64,000 nt of DNA, from NCBI GenBank assembly GCA_020631735.1, contig CM036231.1, forward strand, positions 8,335,831-8,399,830, written 5' to 3'. This document shows, piece by piece, positions 9,364 to 19,397 of the stretch (its first letter is position 1; each line of letters opens with the position of its first letter). The DNA comes from Saccharum officinarum. Lineage: Eukaryota > Streptophyta > Magnoliopsida > Poales > Poaceae. Under the pieces are notes generated by a model. It searched no databases. It was not told the DNA's origin and saw nothing but the letters and a program-made list of their open reading frames with translations. The translations under genes and the position numbers were made by a program.

Positions 9364-10806
9364 ATGGCGACGAGGATGCGTTCCTACGTCAGGTGCTTGG
9401 TCAATCTCGTGCTCCCCTTCCTCTTCTTCGCCTCCCTCATCTACCTATCCACCAGGCAGCCGCTCCTCGACGTGGCTGTCCGCCAGGAGGTCGCGGCCGG
9501 CAGGCTGCGGGTGTTAGTGGACCGCGCCGCTAAAAATGCCAGTGTCACGACGGTCGTGGCGACTCAGGTGTCTGACATCGCTGCCGTTGCACCTGAAGGT
9601 GCTGACGCCAATGTCCTGACCTACGCGCCCCTGACCTCCGGCGATGCCAGTGTCACGACGGATAAGGTGCAGCAGGCGTCTGCCATCGCTGCCGTTGCAA
9701 CTGAAGATGGCGAAGCCAAGGTCGTGGCCGATGCGCCGCCAGCGTCCACCGCCGCTGAGCCGAGGGGGTCAGACTCAGACATCGCGGCAACGGCGTCTAC
9801 TGCCGGGAGCGACACGAATGGCGACGCTGACACCATCGTGTTCGACTTCCGGCCGTACGTGTTCGTGTACAAGAGCGGCCGCGTGCACCGCTTCCACGGC
9901 ACGGAGACCGTCCCGCCCGGCGTCGACGCGCTCACGGGCGTCGCGTCCATGGACGTCGCCGGCGCCCGCGGGGTCAGCGCGCGGCTCTACCTGCCCCCGA
10001 AGAACCGTCGCGAGGGCCGACGCGGCAAGAAGAAGAAGACGAAGAAGCTGCCCGTGCTGCTCTACTTCCACGGCGGCGCGTTCGTGATCGAGTCGCCGTT
10101 CTCGCCGCTGTACCACGCCTTCCTCAACATCCTTGTCTCCTAGGCGGGCGTCGTGGCCGTGTCTGTGGACTACCGCCTCGCACCGGAGCACCCGCTCCCG
10201 CCCGCGTACCACGACGCGTGGGCGGCACTCCGGTGGACAGTATCCAACTGCCTATCGGGGCCGGAAGCCTGGCTCGCCGACCACGGAGACGCCACGCGCA
10301 TCTTCCTGGCCGGCGACAGCGCCGGCGGCAACATCGCCCACAACCTGGCGGTGCGGGCCGGAGCGGAGCCACCGCTGCCCGGCGCCGCGGCCATCGCCGG
10401 CGTCGTCCTCCTCAACCCGTACTTCTGGGGCAAGGAGCCGGTGGGCACGGAGCCCGGGGAGCGGTGGGTGCGCGACGGCCTCGAGCAGACGTGGGCGCTC
10501 GTGTGTGGCGGCAGGTACGGCATCGACGACCCGCACGTGAACCCGCTGGCGGCGCCTGGCGCCTGGCGCGGGATGGCTGGCGAGCGCGTGCTGGTGACCA
10601 TCGCGGGACGCGACAACTTCCGGGACCGGGCGGCGGCATACGCGGAGGGGTTGAGGCGCAGCGGCTGGCGAGGGGAGGTGGAGACGTACGTGACTGAGGG
10701 GGAGGCGCACGTGCACTTCGTGGGCAACCCGAGGAGCGAGAAGGCAGAGCGGGAGACTGACATGATGGCCGAGTTCATCGCCGGCGGTGGCCGTGGCCAT
10801 GGCTAG
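9364..10806 (+). pseudogene. Membrane-anchored carboxylesterase, copy 2, in-frame TAG
   Basis: 481 codons including stops, interrupted by TAG at 10141-10143 (codon 260). N-terminus: basic residues, then a hydrophobic segment at about 11-29 (LVNLVLPFLFFASLIYL) that predicts a signal anchor, then a roughly 125-residue Ala/Thr/Asp-rich linker holding a 36-residue duplication, then an ordinary CXE domain. Domain motifs: KSGRVHRF; HGGA at 236-239 (third Gly of the oxyanion motif is Ala); YRLAPEHPLP; GDSAGGN with Ser319; Asp417; His449 (numbering counts the TAG). The reading frame is otherwise intact to the final TAG. The stop falls where the paralogues have a Lys or Gly codon, so a single point change explains it. 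The truncated 259-residue product would lack the whole triad. It could be a recent pseudogene, a null allele or a sequence error. Start chosen as the first in-frame ATG. Confidence 0.85.
9535..9750 (+). repeat. In-frame 108-bp tandem duplication in the linker
   Basis: Two imperfect units of 108 bp (9535-9642 and 9643-9750) both begin ATGCCAGTGTCACGACGG after one variable base, and each contains an ATCGCTGCCGTTGCA block. They encode two versions of a 36-residue segment (ASVTT...IAAVA...). The period is a multiple of three, so the frame is kept. Confidence 0.8.
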
Positions 10807-12199
10807 GCCGCGCTCTGTTGTAGTATTTTTGGGTTCTGCTCTGACAACGTGGTGCGGCATGTGGAAAACGTTAATGCCTCTGCTGCAGGGAATTATTCCA
10901 AAGCAAAAAAGAACAAATTCTGTGTACCTGTCACGGCAAATATGCGGTGAAACATAATAGGAGAAAACATGAAAACCAATTAAAAATATATGTTAATCTT
11001 TTATTTCAAATCTTGTATATCCACAATGCATACAAATATATATACTCACATGATATATGCCCATGCGTTGTACGGGCCATGATTTTTTTGACCGAACATC
11101 GGTAATTGAACTCGGACACGTGAGCTTCGAGAACTACATATCGAACGCGGATACGTGGATGTGGCCTTCGTATCGAAACCAGATAGGACGCAGATGCGTG
11201 AGCTCAGAGTGGAGAATGACTCGTATCAGCCACGGGCGCGTGAGTATGTATTGAGATTTGGTATCACCGGGTAGATGATGACGTTAAAGTTTTTTTAGGT
11301 ATATATAGAGTAGAGATAGAGAAGAGAAGAGAAGAGATGTATAAAAGTTGAGATACAAACTTAAACTAGGAAAATTCATACAAAAATAACAAATTTTAGC
11401 AAGATTGCTATACAACAACCGGTTATTTTAGGTGCTGCTGGCAACCGGATTTGTGGCCCTCCGATTTCATACATTACGCTTCATCTGCCACTCGATCCTC
11501 TCGTTGTCTGTGCCTCTCTGTCGCCCGAAGACAGAGGGACAGATGCCCGGCTCCCGCCCTCGCCTCCGCCTCTAGGCCGAGCACCGCCGCCTCCACTCTG
11601 CCCGCGGGCTACTTCCTCTGCCGCCGCCTCTCCACTCTGCCCCCAGGCCGGCTCCCTCTGCCGGCGTCGCCACCAGGTCGCCCCCCCCCTCCGCCCCCAG
11701 GTCGGACCACCGCCGGTGCGCGGCCCCTCGCTAGGATGAAGCTCGCCCCTCTGCTCGGTTTTGTTCATTTGAGATCTGCATTTTTCTGAAATTTGTGAAC
11801 AATTTGACATATATTTCTTTGATGTCAGAAAAACCATAGAAATAATTTGGTTTTTTTAATTTGGCATATCTTTGTGTTATTCTCAAATTAGATCACTTTG
11901 TCTAATAAATTATACCAAAGAAATCATTATAAATATAATAATAATGCGGTGTAAATATAGCTATAAAACATTATAAGTCATTAGAAAAATCTGGTTGTAA
12001 GGAGGGGCTAAAACAAATAGGTCGTTGGCTAGACAGATTCATTTGATAATCTATATCTCACCCGAGCATTTTTCGGCCGTCGGTCACAAGATTTTGCGGC
12101 CGTCAGATCCGGCCCCGCAACGGATACGATGGTCGCGTGGCCCAGGTGGCAGGGTGTCTCGGTGAGGCCCCGGCGCGGGATCATGTATATGCCTTTTAA
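10807..12199. other. Intergenic DNA, no gene seen
   Basis: The 3' flank of copy 2 followed by AT-rich DNA and a GC-rich patch at 11450-11760 with chance frames on both strands (proline-rich and arginine-rich translations typical of non-coding GC-rich sequence). A short GAGAAGAGAAGAGAAGAGA run lies near 11318. Confidence 0.4.
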
Positions 12200-12881
12200 G
12201 GTCTTGTTTAGGCCTGATTTAGTTTTTAAAATAATTTTGCCTCTACTCATCGCATCGAATGTTTGACACATACATGGAGTACTAAACGTAGACAAAAAAA
12301 ACTAATTGCATAGTTCTCGGAACAATCGCGAGACGAATCTTTTAAGCCTAATTAGTCCATAAAAGCCTTAAGTGCTACAGTAACTAACATGTGCTAATAA
12401 CGGATTAATTAGAATCATTATATTCGTCTCGCAGTTTCCTGACAGGTTCTGTAATTTGTTTTTTATTAGTATCCGAAAACCTGTCCCGACATCCTTCCGA
12501 CACATCCGATGTGACACCCAAATATTTTCTTTTCGCGAACTAAACGCAACCTTAGTTCATGGGTGAAAGTTTTTAGGTGTCACATCATATGTTTCATGAA
12601 ATGTCGAAAGGAGTGTTTGGATACTAATAAAAATACTAATTACATAACTCACCTGGAAACCGCGAGACAAATTTATTAAGCCTAATAACCCGTCATTAGC
12701 ACATGTGTGTTACTGTAGCAATTATGGCTAATCATGGACTAATTAGGCTTAAAAGATTCGTCTCGCGGTTTCCATGCGAACTGTGCAATTAGTTTTTTTA
12801 TCTACATTTAATACTTCATGCATGTGTCTAAACATTCAATGTGACGGGGTAAAAAAATTTTGGTGGAAACTAAACAAGGCC
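12200..12881. mobile_element. MITE split by nested MITE
   Basis: Outer element with termini GGTCTTGTTTAGTT (after removing the insert) and AACTAAACAAGGCC. It is flanked by TAA at 12197-12199 and 12882-12884. The element at 12211-12551 plus one TTA is inserted close to its left end. Confidence 0.75.
12211..12551. mobile_element. Nested MITE with inverted halves
   Basis: 341-bp element from GGCCTGATTTAGTTTT to GAACTAAACGCAACC, flanked by TTA at 12208-12210 and 12552-12554. Its halves are inverted copies around the centre (CGCGAGACGAATC and ATTCGTCTCGC). Confidence 0.75.
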
Positions 12882-12891
12882 TAAATCCAGG

Positions 12892-13316
12892 GCTAAAGTT
12901 TTGGGGTGTCATGTTAGCTATCATATCGGGATGTCACATGTGAGTGTTTGGATGGTAATAATAAACAACCTGTTCGCTTGGGCTGATCTGGCTGGCTGAA
13001 AGTACCGCTGGTTGGTTTTTGTGAGAGAGAAATACTGTTGGCTGGCTGACTGATTTGGCTGATAATTTCAAGCAAACAGGCTGAAAACAAATTACAGAAG
13101 CCCTCGGTACTCCGCGAGACGAATTTATTAAGTTTAATTAATCCATTATTAGCACATATTTGCTGTAGCTTTACTGTAGTACCACATTATCAAATCATAG
13201 ACTAATTAGACTTAAAAGATTCGTCTCATAAATTAATTGAAATCTGTATAATTAATTATTTTTTAGTTTATATTTAATATTCTATGCATGTCAACTGACG
13301 AGACAGGAACTGAACT
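12892..13316. mobile_element. Diverged MITE containing a short nested MITE
   Basis: Outer element from about GGGCTAAAGTTTTGGGG to GGAACTGAACTTTA with the GACGAATTTATTAAG and CTTAAAAGATTCGTCTC inverted blocks inside. It is interrupted at 12968-13085. Borders are approximate. Confidence 0.5.
12968..13085. mobile_element. Short nested MITE (GTTCGC family)
   Basis: Begins CTGTTCGCTTGGGCTGATC and ends AGCAAACAGG, with an internal GAGAGAGAAATACTG block. Relative of the copies at 1964, 19842, 20509 and 42128. Sits inside the MITE at 12892-13316. Confidence 0.55.
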
Positions 13317-13319
13317 TTA

Positions 13320-13549
13320 GGGGGTGTTTGGTTTGAGGAGTTAAAGTTTAACAAATACTGTAGCACTTTCGTCTTATTTGATAAAAAGTTTCCAATTTAG
13401 GACTAATTAGGCTTAATAGATTCGTCTCGTAAATTACTCCTAATATGTGCCGACATGCATGTAATTAGTCTATATTTAGTATTCCATGCATTTGATAGAA
13501 CGTTGATGTGATGGGAGTTAAACTTTAACAACTTGAAACCAAACAGGCC
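13320..13549. mobile_element. Tourist-like MITE
   Basis: 230-bp element with termini GGGGTGTTTGGTTTGAGG and GAAACCAAACAGGCC, flanked by TTA at 13317-13319 and 13550-13552. Same family as the element at 820. Confidence 0.8.
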
Positions 13550-13552
13550 TTA

Positions 13553-13817
13553 CCCCTTGTTTAGTTCCCCCAATTCTCCCCCAAATTCCACTATGCAAAA
13601 AGAAGATTCTCCGTCACATCAAAATATCGGCAAATGCATGGAGTACTAAATGTTGATGAAATCAAAAACTAATTGCACAATTTAGTTGTACTTTGCGAGA
13701 TGAACATTTTAAGCCTAGTTAGTCAAAATTTGGATAATTTTTACCAAATACAAACGAAATGCTACAGGAATTCTGATACAGTGTTTTTCTCTCCAATTCT
13801 CTGAACTAAACGAGGCC
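13553..13817. mobile_element. MITE (CCTTGTTTAGTTCC termini)
   Basis: 265-bp element from CCCCTTGTTTAGTTCCCCC to GAACTAAACGAGGCC, sharing the TTA at 13550-13552 with its neighbour and flanked on the right by TTA at 13818-13820. Confidence 0.75.
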
Positions 13818-13869
13818 TTAAACGATCCTGAGAATCGGCTGTAGCTGCTGTTTGTATTTTTCCTCTACA

Positions 13870-14414
13870 GGCCGTGTTTAGTTCGGGATTCGGATAGCCG
13901 AGTTGAAACAGTGCGTAATAAATGCGCACTGTAGTATTTTGTTTGTATTTAGTAAAAATTATCCAAACTTTGATTAATTAGGTTCAAAATGTTCGTCTCG
14001 CAAAGTACAACAAAACTGTATAATTAGTTTTTAATTTTATCTACATTTAGTACTCCATACATATGCTAGCATTTTGATGTTATTAAAATCTTCTTTTTTA
14101 TGGAATTTGGGTTAGAAATCAGGAACTAAGGGTGTGTTCACTTCACGAAAAGTAGGTGAAAAGTTACTGTAATATTTTTCGTTGTTATTTGGTAAAATTT
14201 GTCCAATCATGGACTAACTAGGCTCAAAAGATTCGTCTCGACATTTACAGACAAACTATGTAATTAGTTATCTTTTTACCTACATTTAATGCTCCATACA
14301 TGCGTTGAAAGATTTGATGTGATGGGTGGAAGAGGAAATATTTTGACTCTTTTTGGTACTAAACATGGCCTTAGGATGGGGAAGTGAACGAGGCCTAAAC
14401 GAAGCCTATAGAAC
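13870..14414. mobile_element. MITE split by a nested MITE
   Basis: Outer termini GGCCGTGTTTAGTTCGG and GGAACTAAACGAAGCC are restored when the insert at 14130-14395 plus one TAA is removed. Subfamily as at 4389 and 13553. Confidence 0.65.
14130..14395. mobile_element. Nested MITE (GGGTGTGTTCACTT termini)
   Basis: Termini GGGTGTGTTCACTTC and GAAGTGAACGAGGCC with TAA duplications at 14127-14129 and 14396-14398. An extra stretch of about 30 bp near 14345-14373 (resembling another MITE end) is absent from the other copies. Confidence 0.75.
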
Positions 14415-14559
14415 AACAGTGGTTATGAGTGCTTGTCCGCGTCCTCTGCTGCAGTATGGGTGCATGCAGCATGCTCGGCAGGGTGGTCAGGTGCATGTTG
14501 CTTTTTTTTTTTTTTTTGCCTTGTTTAGATTCCCAAATTCTACTATGCAAAGCAATTTA

Positions 14560-14789
14560 TGTCCCGTTTGGTTTCATACTGTTAAAGTTTAACTCCTATC
14601 ACATCAATGTTCCCTCGAATACATGGAGTACTAAATGTAGACTAATTGCATGCATGTCGGTATAGATTAGGAGTAATTTACGAGACGAATCTATTAAGCC
14701 TAATTAGTCTAAGATTAAAAACTTTTTGTCAAATAAAACGAAAGTGCTACAGTGTTTGTTAAACTTTAACTCCCCAAACCAAACACCCC
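14560..14789. mobile_element. Tourist-like MITE
   Basis: From TGTCCCGTTTGGTTTCA to CAAACCAAACACCCC, with TTA at 14557-14559 and 14790-14792. It interrupts a remnant of another MITE beginning TTGTTTAGATTCCC near 14521. Confidence 0.75.
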
Positions 14790-14792
14790 TTA

Positions 14793-15022
14793 GGGCTTGT
14801 GTGGTTTCAACTCGTTAAAGTTTAACTCCCATCACATCAATGTTCCCTCAAATACATGAAGTACTAAATGTAGACTAATTGCATGCATGTCAGCACAGAT
14901 TAGGAGTAATTTATGAGACGAATCTATTAAGCCTAATTAGTCCAAGATTGGAAACTTTTTGTCAAATAAGACGAAAGTGCTACAGTGTTTATTAAACTTT
15001 AACTCTTCAAACCAAACACCCC
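14793..15022. mobile_element. Tourist-like MITE
   Basis: Begins directly after the TTA shared with the previous element, GGGCTTGTGTGGTTTCA, and ends CAAACCAAACACCCC; TTA follows at 15023-15025. It is nearly identical to its neighbour, so this is a head-to-tail pair. Confidence 0.75.
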
Positions 15023-15025
15023 TTA

Positions 15026-15236
15026 CTCCATCCGTCCCTCCGTACCACAAGTTTAACTTGATTTATAAAAATTACATATAATATTTGTATCTCTAAATAA
15101 ATTTATTAAAAAACTAGATTCAAAGATCTTTTTAATAATATTAATTATATACTATAAATATTAATTTTTTAATACATATTTAGTCAAAGTTGTTTATCGC
15201 GAACCGCAAATGACAGATATTTAGAGACAGAGAGAG
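15026..15236. mobile_element. Stowaway-like MITE
   Basis: Left terminus CTCCATCCGTCCCTCCGTAC, right terminus GACAGAGAGAG, with flanking TA at 15024-15025 and 15237-15238. Length 211 bp. Confidence 0.65.
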
Positions 15237-15384
15237 TATTTTACTATTTCAGTTTAGGTGTAAATTTTATTTTCAATTAGTATAAATTAATTATTCATAA
15301 CTGGAAATGGTCAGAATTACTCAAATAGTTATCTGATTATCTTTTGGTTTTTTATTTTCTATATGTTTTATTTTGGTTAAATCT

Positions 15385-15565
15385 ATATGTCTTCTATGTA
15401 TTTTTTCTTTGATGTTCTGCTAATTTGCCTTTCCTAGAACTTATCTGTTAAATCTGTATTTTCTTCTATGTTTTTTGCTTTGATTTTCTTCTAATTTGCC
15501 TTTCATAAAACTGATCTATTTATTTTGTATTTTTTCTATGTTTTTTGCTTTGAATTTGATCTATT
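15385..15565 (+). repeat. Diverged tandem repeat of about 72 bp
   Basis: The block CTAATTTGCCTTTC recurs at 15420 and 15492, and TTCTATGTTTTTTGCTTTGA recurs with a similar period, giving two to three T-rich units. The remaining DNA between 15237 and the gene at 16032 shows no gene. Confidence 0.5.
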
Positions 15566-16889
15566 TTATTTGGTTCGTTGATATGGATCTCGTGGTTATG
15601 GGAATCGAGTGACACTCGATTTGTTTTGTTTGCTAGAATCGAGTGATTTAATGTGTTCAGTCACTCGGGTGACAAGAGGGTCTCAAAATTTATCACTTTT
15701 GTAGGAATTTTCAGCAGCAAACCGTGTACTCATCACAAACTTTTAACGAGTTAACAGATTCCATCCACGATTATATCTTTCTTCTCTTTTTCGAAATTTC
15801 AATTATATCTTTCTGATACGGAGGCAGTAATGACAAAGACACCACCACCACCGACAGGGCTACAGATGACAGCCAAGAGCCAACCGAATGCACTCCGGCC
15901 ATCGCGTGTTGTTGTCGTTCACCATTGCGCAGGAGGCTCTCTCAGCTTAGCAGGTGAGCTGTGAGCCTGTGAGCATATAGCAGCAAATACAGCATCGCGA
16001 GTTCCCGACACAAGGCGAAGGGGCCGTCGCGATGGACATGGACCTGGACGGCGAGGTGCAGTACGACTTCTTCCCCTTCATCCGCCAGTACAAGAGCGGC
16101 CGCGTCGTCCGCTTCGGCGCCACCGACACCGTCCCTGCCGGCACCGACGACACCGCCGCCGGCATCGGCGTGACGTCCAAGGACGTCGTAATTAACCCGA
16201 GCTCTGGACTCTGGGCTCGCCTCTACCTCCCGTCGGCGCTCCCGTCCGCCGGGCGCCAAGACAAGCTCCCCGTCGTCGTCTACTACCACGGCGGCGCCTT
16301 TGTCATCGGGTCAACGGCGAACCGGCCCACTCACGAGTACCTCAACCGCCTGGCAGCCGACGCCAACGTCCTCATCGTCTCGCCGGAGTACCGCCTCGCG
16401 CCGGAGCACCCGCTGCCGACGGCGCACGACGACTCGTGGGAGGCCCTCAGGTGGGTGGCGTCCCACGCGACGACGACGTGGGAGGGGCCGGCGGAGCCGT
16501 GGCTCGTGGAGCACGGGGACCTGACGCGCGTGTTCCTGGCGGGGGTCAGCGCCGGGGGCAACATCGCGCACAACATGGCCGAGCGCGCCGGCGCGCAGAG
16601 CCGCCTCGGCGTGCCCGTCAGAGGGCTGCTGCTCGTCCACCCCTACTTCACCGGCGGGGAAGCGACGGATACGGCAAGGAAGGCCAGGTCCGAGGCGATG
16701 TGGCGGTACGTGTGCCCCGGCACGACGACCCGCTGGGCAACCCGTTCTCGGAGGCCGCGGGTGGGAGCGCGGCGTGTATCGCCGCCGAGCGCGTGCTCGT
16801 CTGCGTCGCGGAGAAGGACTCGCTCCGTGGCAGGGGCGTCTGGTACTACGAGAGCCTCAGGGGGAGCGGCTACCGCGGCGAGGTGGAGC

Positions 16890-18733
16890 CAGGGTAAAAA
16901 AAAACCGGTCGGTTTACCGCGGTTTACCGGGGTAACCGCCCTAACCGGGCCGGTCCGGTTCCGATCCGGTCGGTTAGGTATTCCCCAAATTCAAATTTAA
17001 AATTTAAAAAAAATTACTGAAAAAATTCCGAAAAATAGTTCATGATTTATAGAAGCCAATAGTGTAAAATTTTTTCAAATTTGAGTTCGTTTAGTATTTA
17101 TTTATACGAATAGAAGTTTGAAAAAAAAGAAGAAAAAAACCGGTACCGGCCCGTTCAGGCCCATGAGGCCCATTAGGCCGCCACGGGCACAAAACGAGCT
17201 GGGAGCTCGCGGGGGGGGGGGTCAACGCGCCGAGGCTCCTTTCCTCTCCCGTCCGCCCCCCGTCCGACCCTCACCCGCGCCGACCGGCCGCCGCCGCCGG
17301 CTTACCGCCCCTACGCCTCGGTTTACCGACCGGTCAGCGCGGCTTACCGAGCCCGCGACGCTCGGTCGGTTAACCGGACGGATCTAGCGGTTAACCGGTC
17401 GGTTAGCCCGGTAAACCGACCGGATCCGCGGCTAACCGCGCAGGTAAGTTTTTTTTTTGTTTTTTTATTTAGAGTAGTTTTAGGATTTAGGTAGAATTTG
17501 TGTTAGGATTTAGGATAGTTTTTTGGTTAGGTTTTAGGTAGGATTTATTTTAGGATGTTTTTTTTAGGATTTAGGATTAGAGGTAGGATTTGTGGTAGGA
17601 TGTATATTTTAGGTATATATTGTGTGACTTTGTGTATATATTGTGACTTTGTGTAAGTGAGGTATAGATTTTAGGTATATATTGTGGAGGATTTGTGGTA
17701 GGATTTAGGATACATTTTATTTAGGTGTGACTTTGTGTTGTCCGTTTATGCAGATAGAGTAGACAATGTCAGGCAGAAACAGAGACGTTGTATGGGAGCA
17801 TGGTGAAAATCTTGCTCCTGGATGGAGATGCAATTATTGTCATGTGACGAGAGCAGGCGGTGGTTGCACTAGATTTAAACAGCATTTGGCTGGGTACGGG
17901 GCGGACACCTTGCATTGCGCCCGTGTGCCACCAGATGTGCGTGCGTACTTTCGGCGAGATCTTGACAGAGCTAAGAAGACGACTGCTGACCGGGCTCGAC
18001 AAAGGTTGGCACAAGAAAAAGCTGCAGCGGAGGGAAACCAGCCCCTCGGTGATGATGAATATGAGGCTCAGATGAAGGAAGCACTAAACTAGTCGAGAGC
18101 AGAATATGACTACGAGCAGAGGGTGCAACAGAGAGGAGGTAATTACCACCGTGGAGGGGGTAGTGGTGGTGGACAGGTCAAACTTGGCAAGATTACAAGG
18201 CTGATCTGCTTAGACAGCAAGGTATCTCTCTTATGTCCACCGCCGAATATAAAATGTCGTGCCAACAAGGGGTCTTCCCATACATCCTACGTAGTTGACC
18301 ATGCGAGCGGAAACTATATCTTTGTTTGTGTAAGCGACTATATATTGTATTTGTATGCGACTATATATTGTTGTTTTAGTGACTATATATTTAAGCGAAT
18401 ATGTATTTGTATGCGACTATATATTGTTGCTTTAGTGACTTATGTTATTTTTTACCACATTGTGTGGTCTTTTTACATTAATTTGTGCAAAGGAAGTACC
18501 AAAATTTCTTTTTATTCATGAAAGAAAAAAAAAACGGTTTGGAGCGGTAAACCAGTCAAACCGGCCGGTTACCGCTCCAAACCGACCGGTTTACCGGACT
18601 CGAACCGAACCGAAACGGGTTTGAATTTGATTTTGAATTCGGCCGGTTACCGACCGGTTACCGGTAAACCGGGCCGGTTTACCGCTACCGGAGGCCGGCG
18701 GTTACCGGAAACCGGTCGGTAAAAAAAACCCTG
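16890..18733 (+). mobile_element. Defective hAT transposon in carboxylesterase 3
   Basis: 1844-bp element with terminal CAGGGT and ACCCTG and a perfect 8-bp target duplication GGTGGAGC at 16882-16889 and 18734-18741, the hAT hallmark. Both ends carry dense subterminal repeats of ACCGGTCGGT, GGTTTACCG and related forms (about 16905-16980, 17330-17440 and 18535-18720), as in elements whose transposase binds subterminal sites. A splice donor CAG|GTAAGT at 17443 and acceptor TATGCAG| at 17753 fit a 5' intron of the transposase gene. Only a BED-type N-terminal coding part survives; the catalytic and dimerisation regions are absent, so it cannot move by itself. Confidence 0.9.
17766..18092 (+). pseudogene. 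hAT transposase N-terminal fragment, BED zinc finger
   Basis: A 108-codon frame beginning MSGRNRDVVWEH. The pattern W-x-C-x-x-C at about residues 20-25 (GWRCNYC), GGCTRFKQHL and a later Cys form a BED zinc finger, the DNA-binding domain of plant hAT transposases. A TAG at 18090-18092 ends it; past this stop the same frame stays open for about 40 codons (SRAEYDYEQRV...) before turning into non-coding DNA. It starts just after a splice-acceptor-like site, as expected for the second exon. The rest of the transposase is missing, so this is a truncated remnant, probably through internal deletion. Confidence 0.8.
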
Positions 18734-18984
18734 GGTGGAGCTGCACGAGTCCGTGGGTGAGGGGCATGTCTTCCATTACGGCAACCCGGGGTGCGACGAA
18801 GCGCGGGTGTTGCAGGCGCGCGTCCTGCGCTTCCTCCGTACGCGATGAATGCGCGAGCGAGAGTCGCTTCTCCTCGGTTCCTCCGTATGTCTGAACGAGT
18901 ATCGTCTCTGCCACGATCAGCGTGGAAAACAAGTAACGTGATGGGGACGTTGTTGTGTTGTTGTGATTTGTGAGGCAGTGTTTA

Positions 18985-19397
18985 GGGTGTGTTTAGTTGT
19001 TTGTAAAGTGTGTGTAAAGTTTCTGTAGCACTTTTCGTTGTTATTTGGTAAAAATTATCCAATCATGGACTAACTAGGCTCAAAAGATTCGTCTCGACAT
19101 TTACAGACAAACTGTGTAATTAGTTATTTTTTTACCTACATTTAATGCTTCGTGCATGCGTCCAAAGATTTGAAAAATTCCAAAAATTTTACAAGATTTC
19201 CAGTCACATCAAATCTTTGGACGCATGCATGAAACATTAAATGTAGGTAAAAAAATAACTAATTGCATAGTTTGTCTGTAAATGTCGAGACGAATCTTTT
19301 GAGCCTAGTTAGTTCATGATTGGATAAATTTTACCAAATAACAACGAAAAGTGCTACAGTAACTTTACACACACTTCACAACCAACTAAACACTCCC
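18985..19397. mobile_element. Hairpin MITE, two inverted arms of about 200 bp
   Basis: Left arm about 18985-19187 and right arm about 19197-19397 are inverted copies of one MITE unit: GGGTGTGTTTAGTTG against CAACTAAACACTCCC, GGACTAACTAGGCTC against GAGCCTAGTTAGTTC, GCATGCGTCCAAAGATTTG against CAAATCTTTGGACGCATGC. The transcript of either strand would fold into a long, nearly perfect hairpin. It lies 137 bp after the end of pseudogene 3. Confidence 0.8.

Larger units (their letters stand above)
16032..18848 (+). pseudogene. Carboxylesterase copy 3, frameshifted and split by a hAT element
   Basis: Single-exon CXE gene closely related to copy 4. It starts MDMDLDGEVQYDFFPF, with HGGA at 86-89, YRLAPEHPLP and the elbow GVSAGGN with Ser173. 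The usual Asp before the Ser is Val, one base change from GAC. The frame breaks near 16721: before it reads WRYVCPG, and after a shift the family sequence resumes as DDPLGNPFSEAAGG, so a few bases were lost. At 16889/16890 a hAT element interrupts the GEVE-LHES region; the family sequence resumes in the duplicated target at 18734, includes the His of GEGHVF and ends at TGA 18846-18848. Frameshift and insertion each suffice to destroy the protein. The clean target duplication suggests the insertion is not old. Confidence 0.92.

Noticed and set aside
10107..10143. Explaining the TAG in carboxylesterase 2 as the 3' end of an intron (CCTTGTCTCCTAG resembles an acceptor)
   Set aside because: The sequence on both sides aligns with the intact paralogues without a gap (LNILVS then AGVVAVSVDYR), and all other copies are single-exon. 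An intron ending there would remove conserved coding sequence.
10141..10149. Programmed stop-codon readthrough at the TAG
   Set aside because: The downstream bases GCGGGC do not resemble the known leaky context (UAG CAR YYA), and readthrough of such a stop has no precedent in this family. A point mutation is simpler.
17118..17387. An Arg/Pro-rich frame inside the hAT element
   Set aside because: It reads through subterminal CGGTTTACCG repeats upstream of the transposase intron and has no domain.
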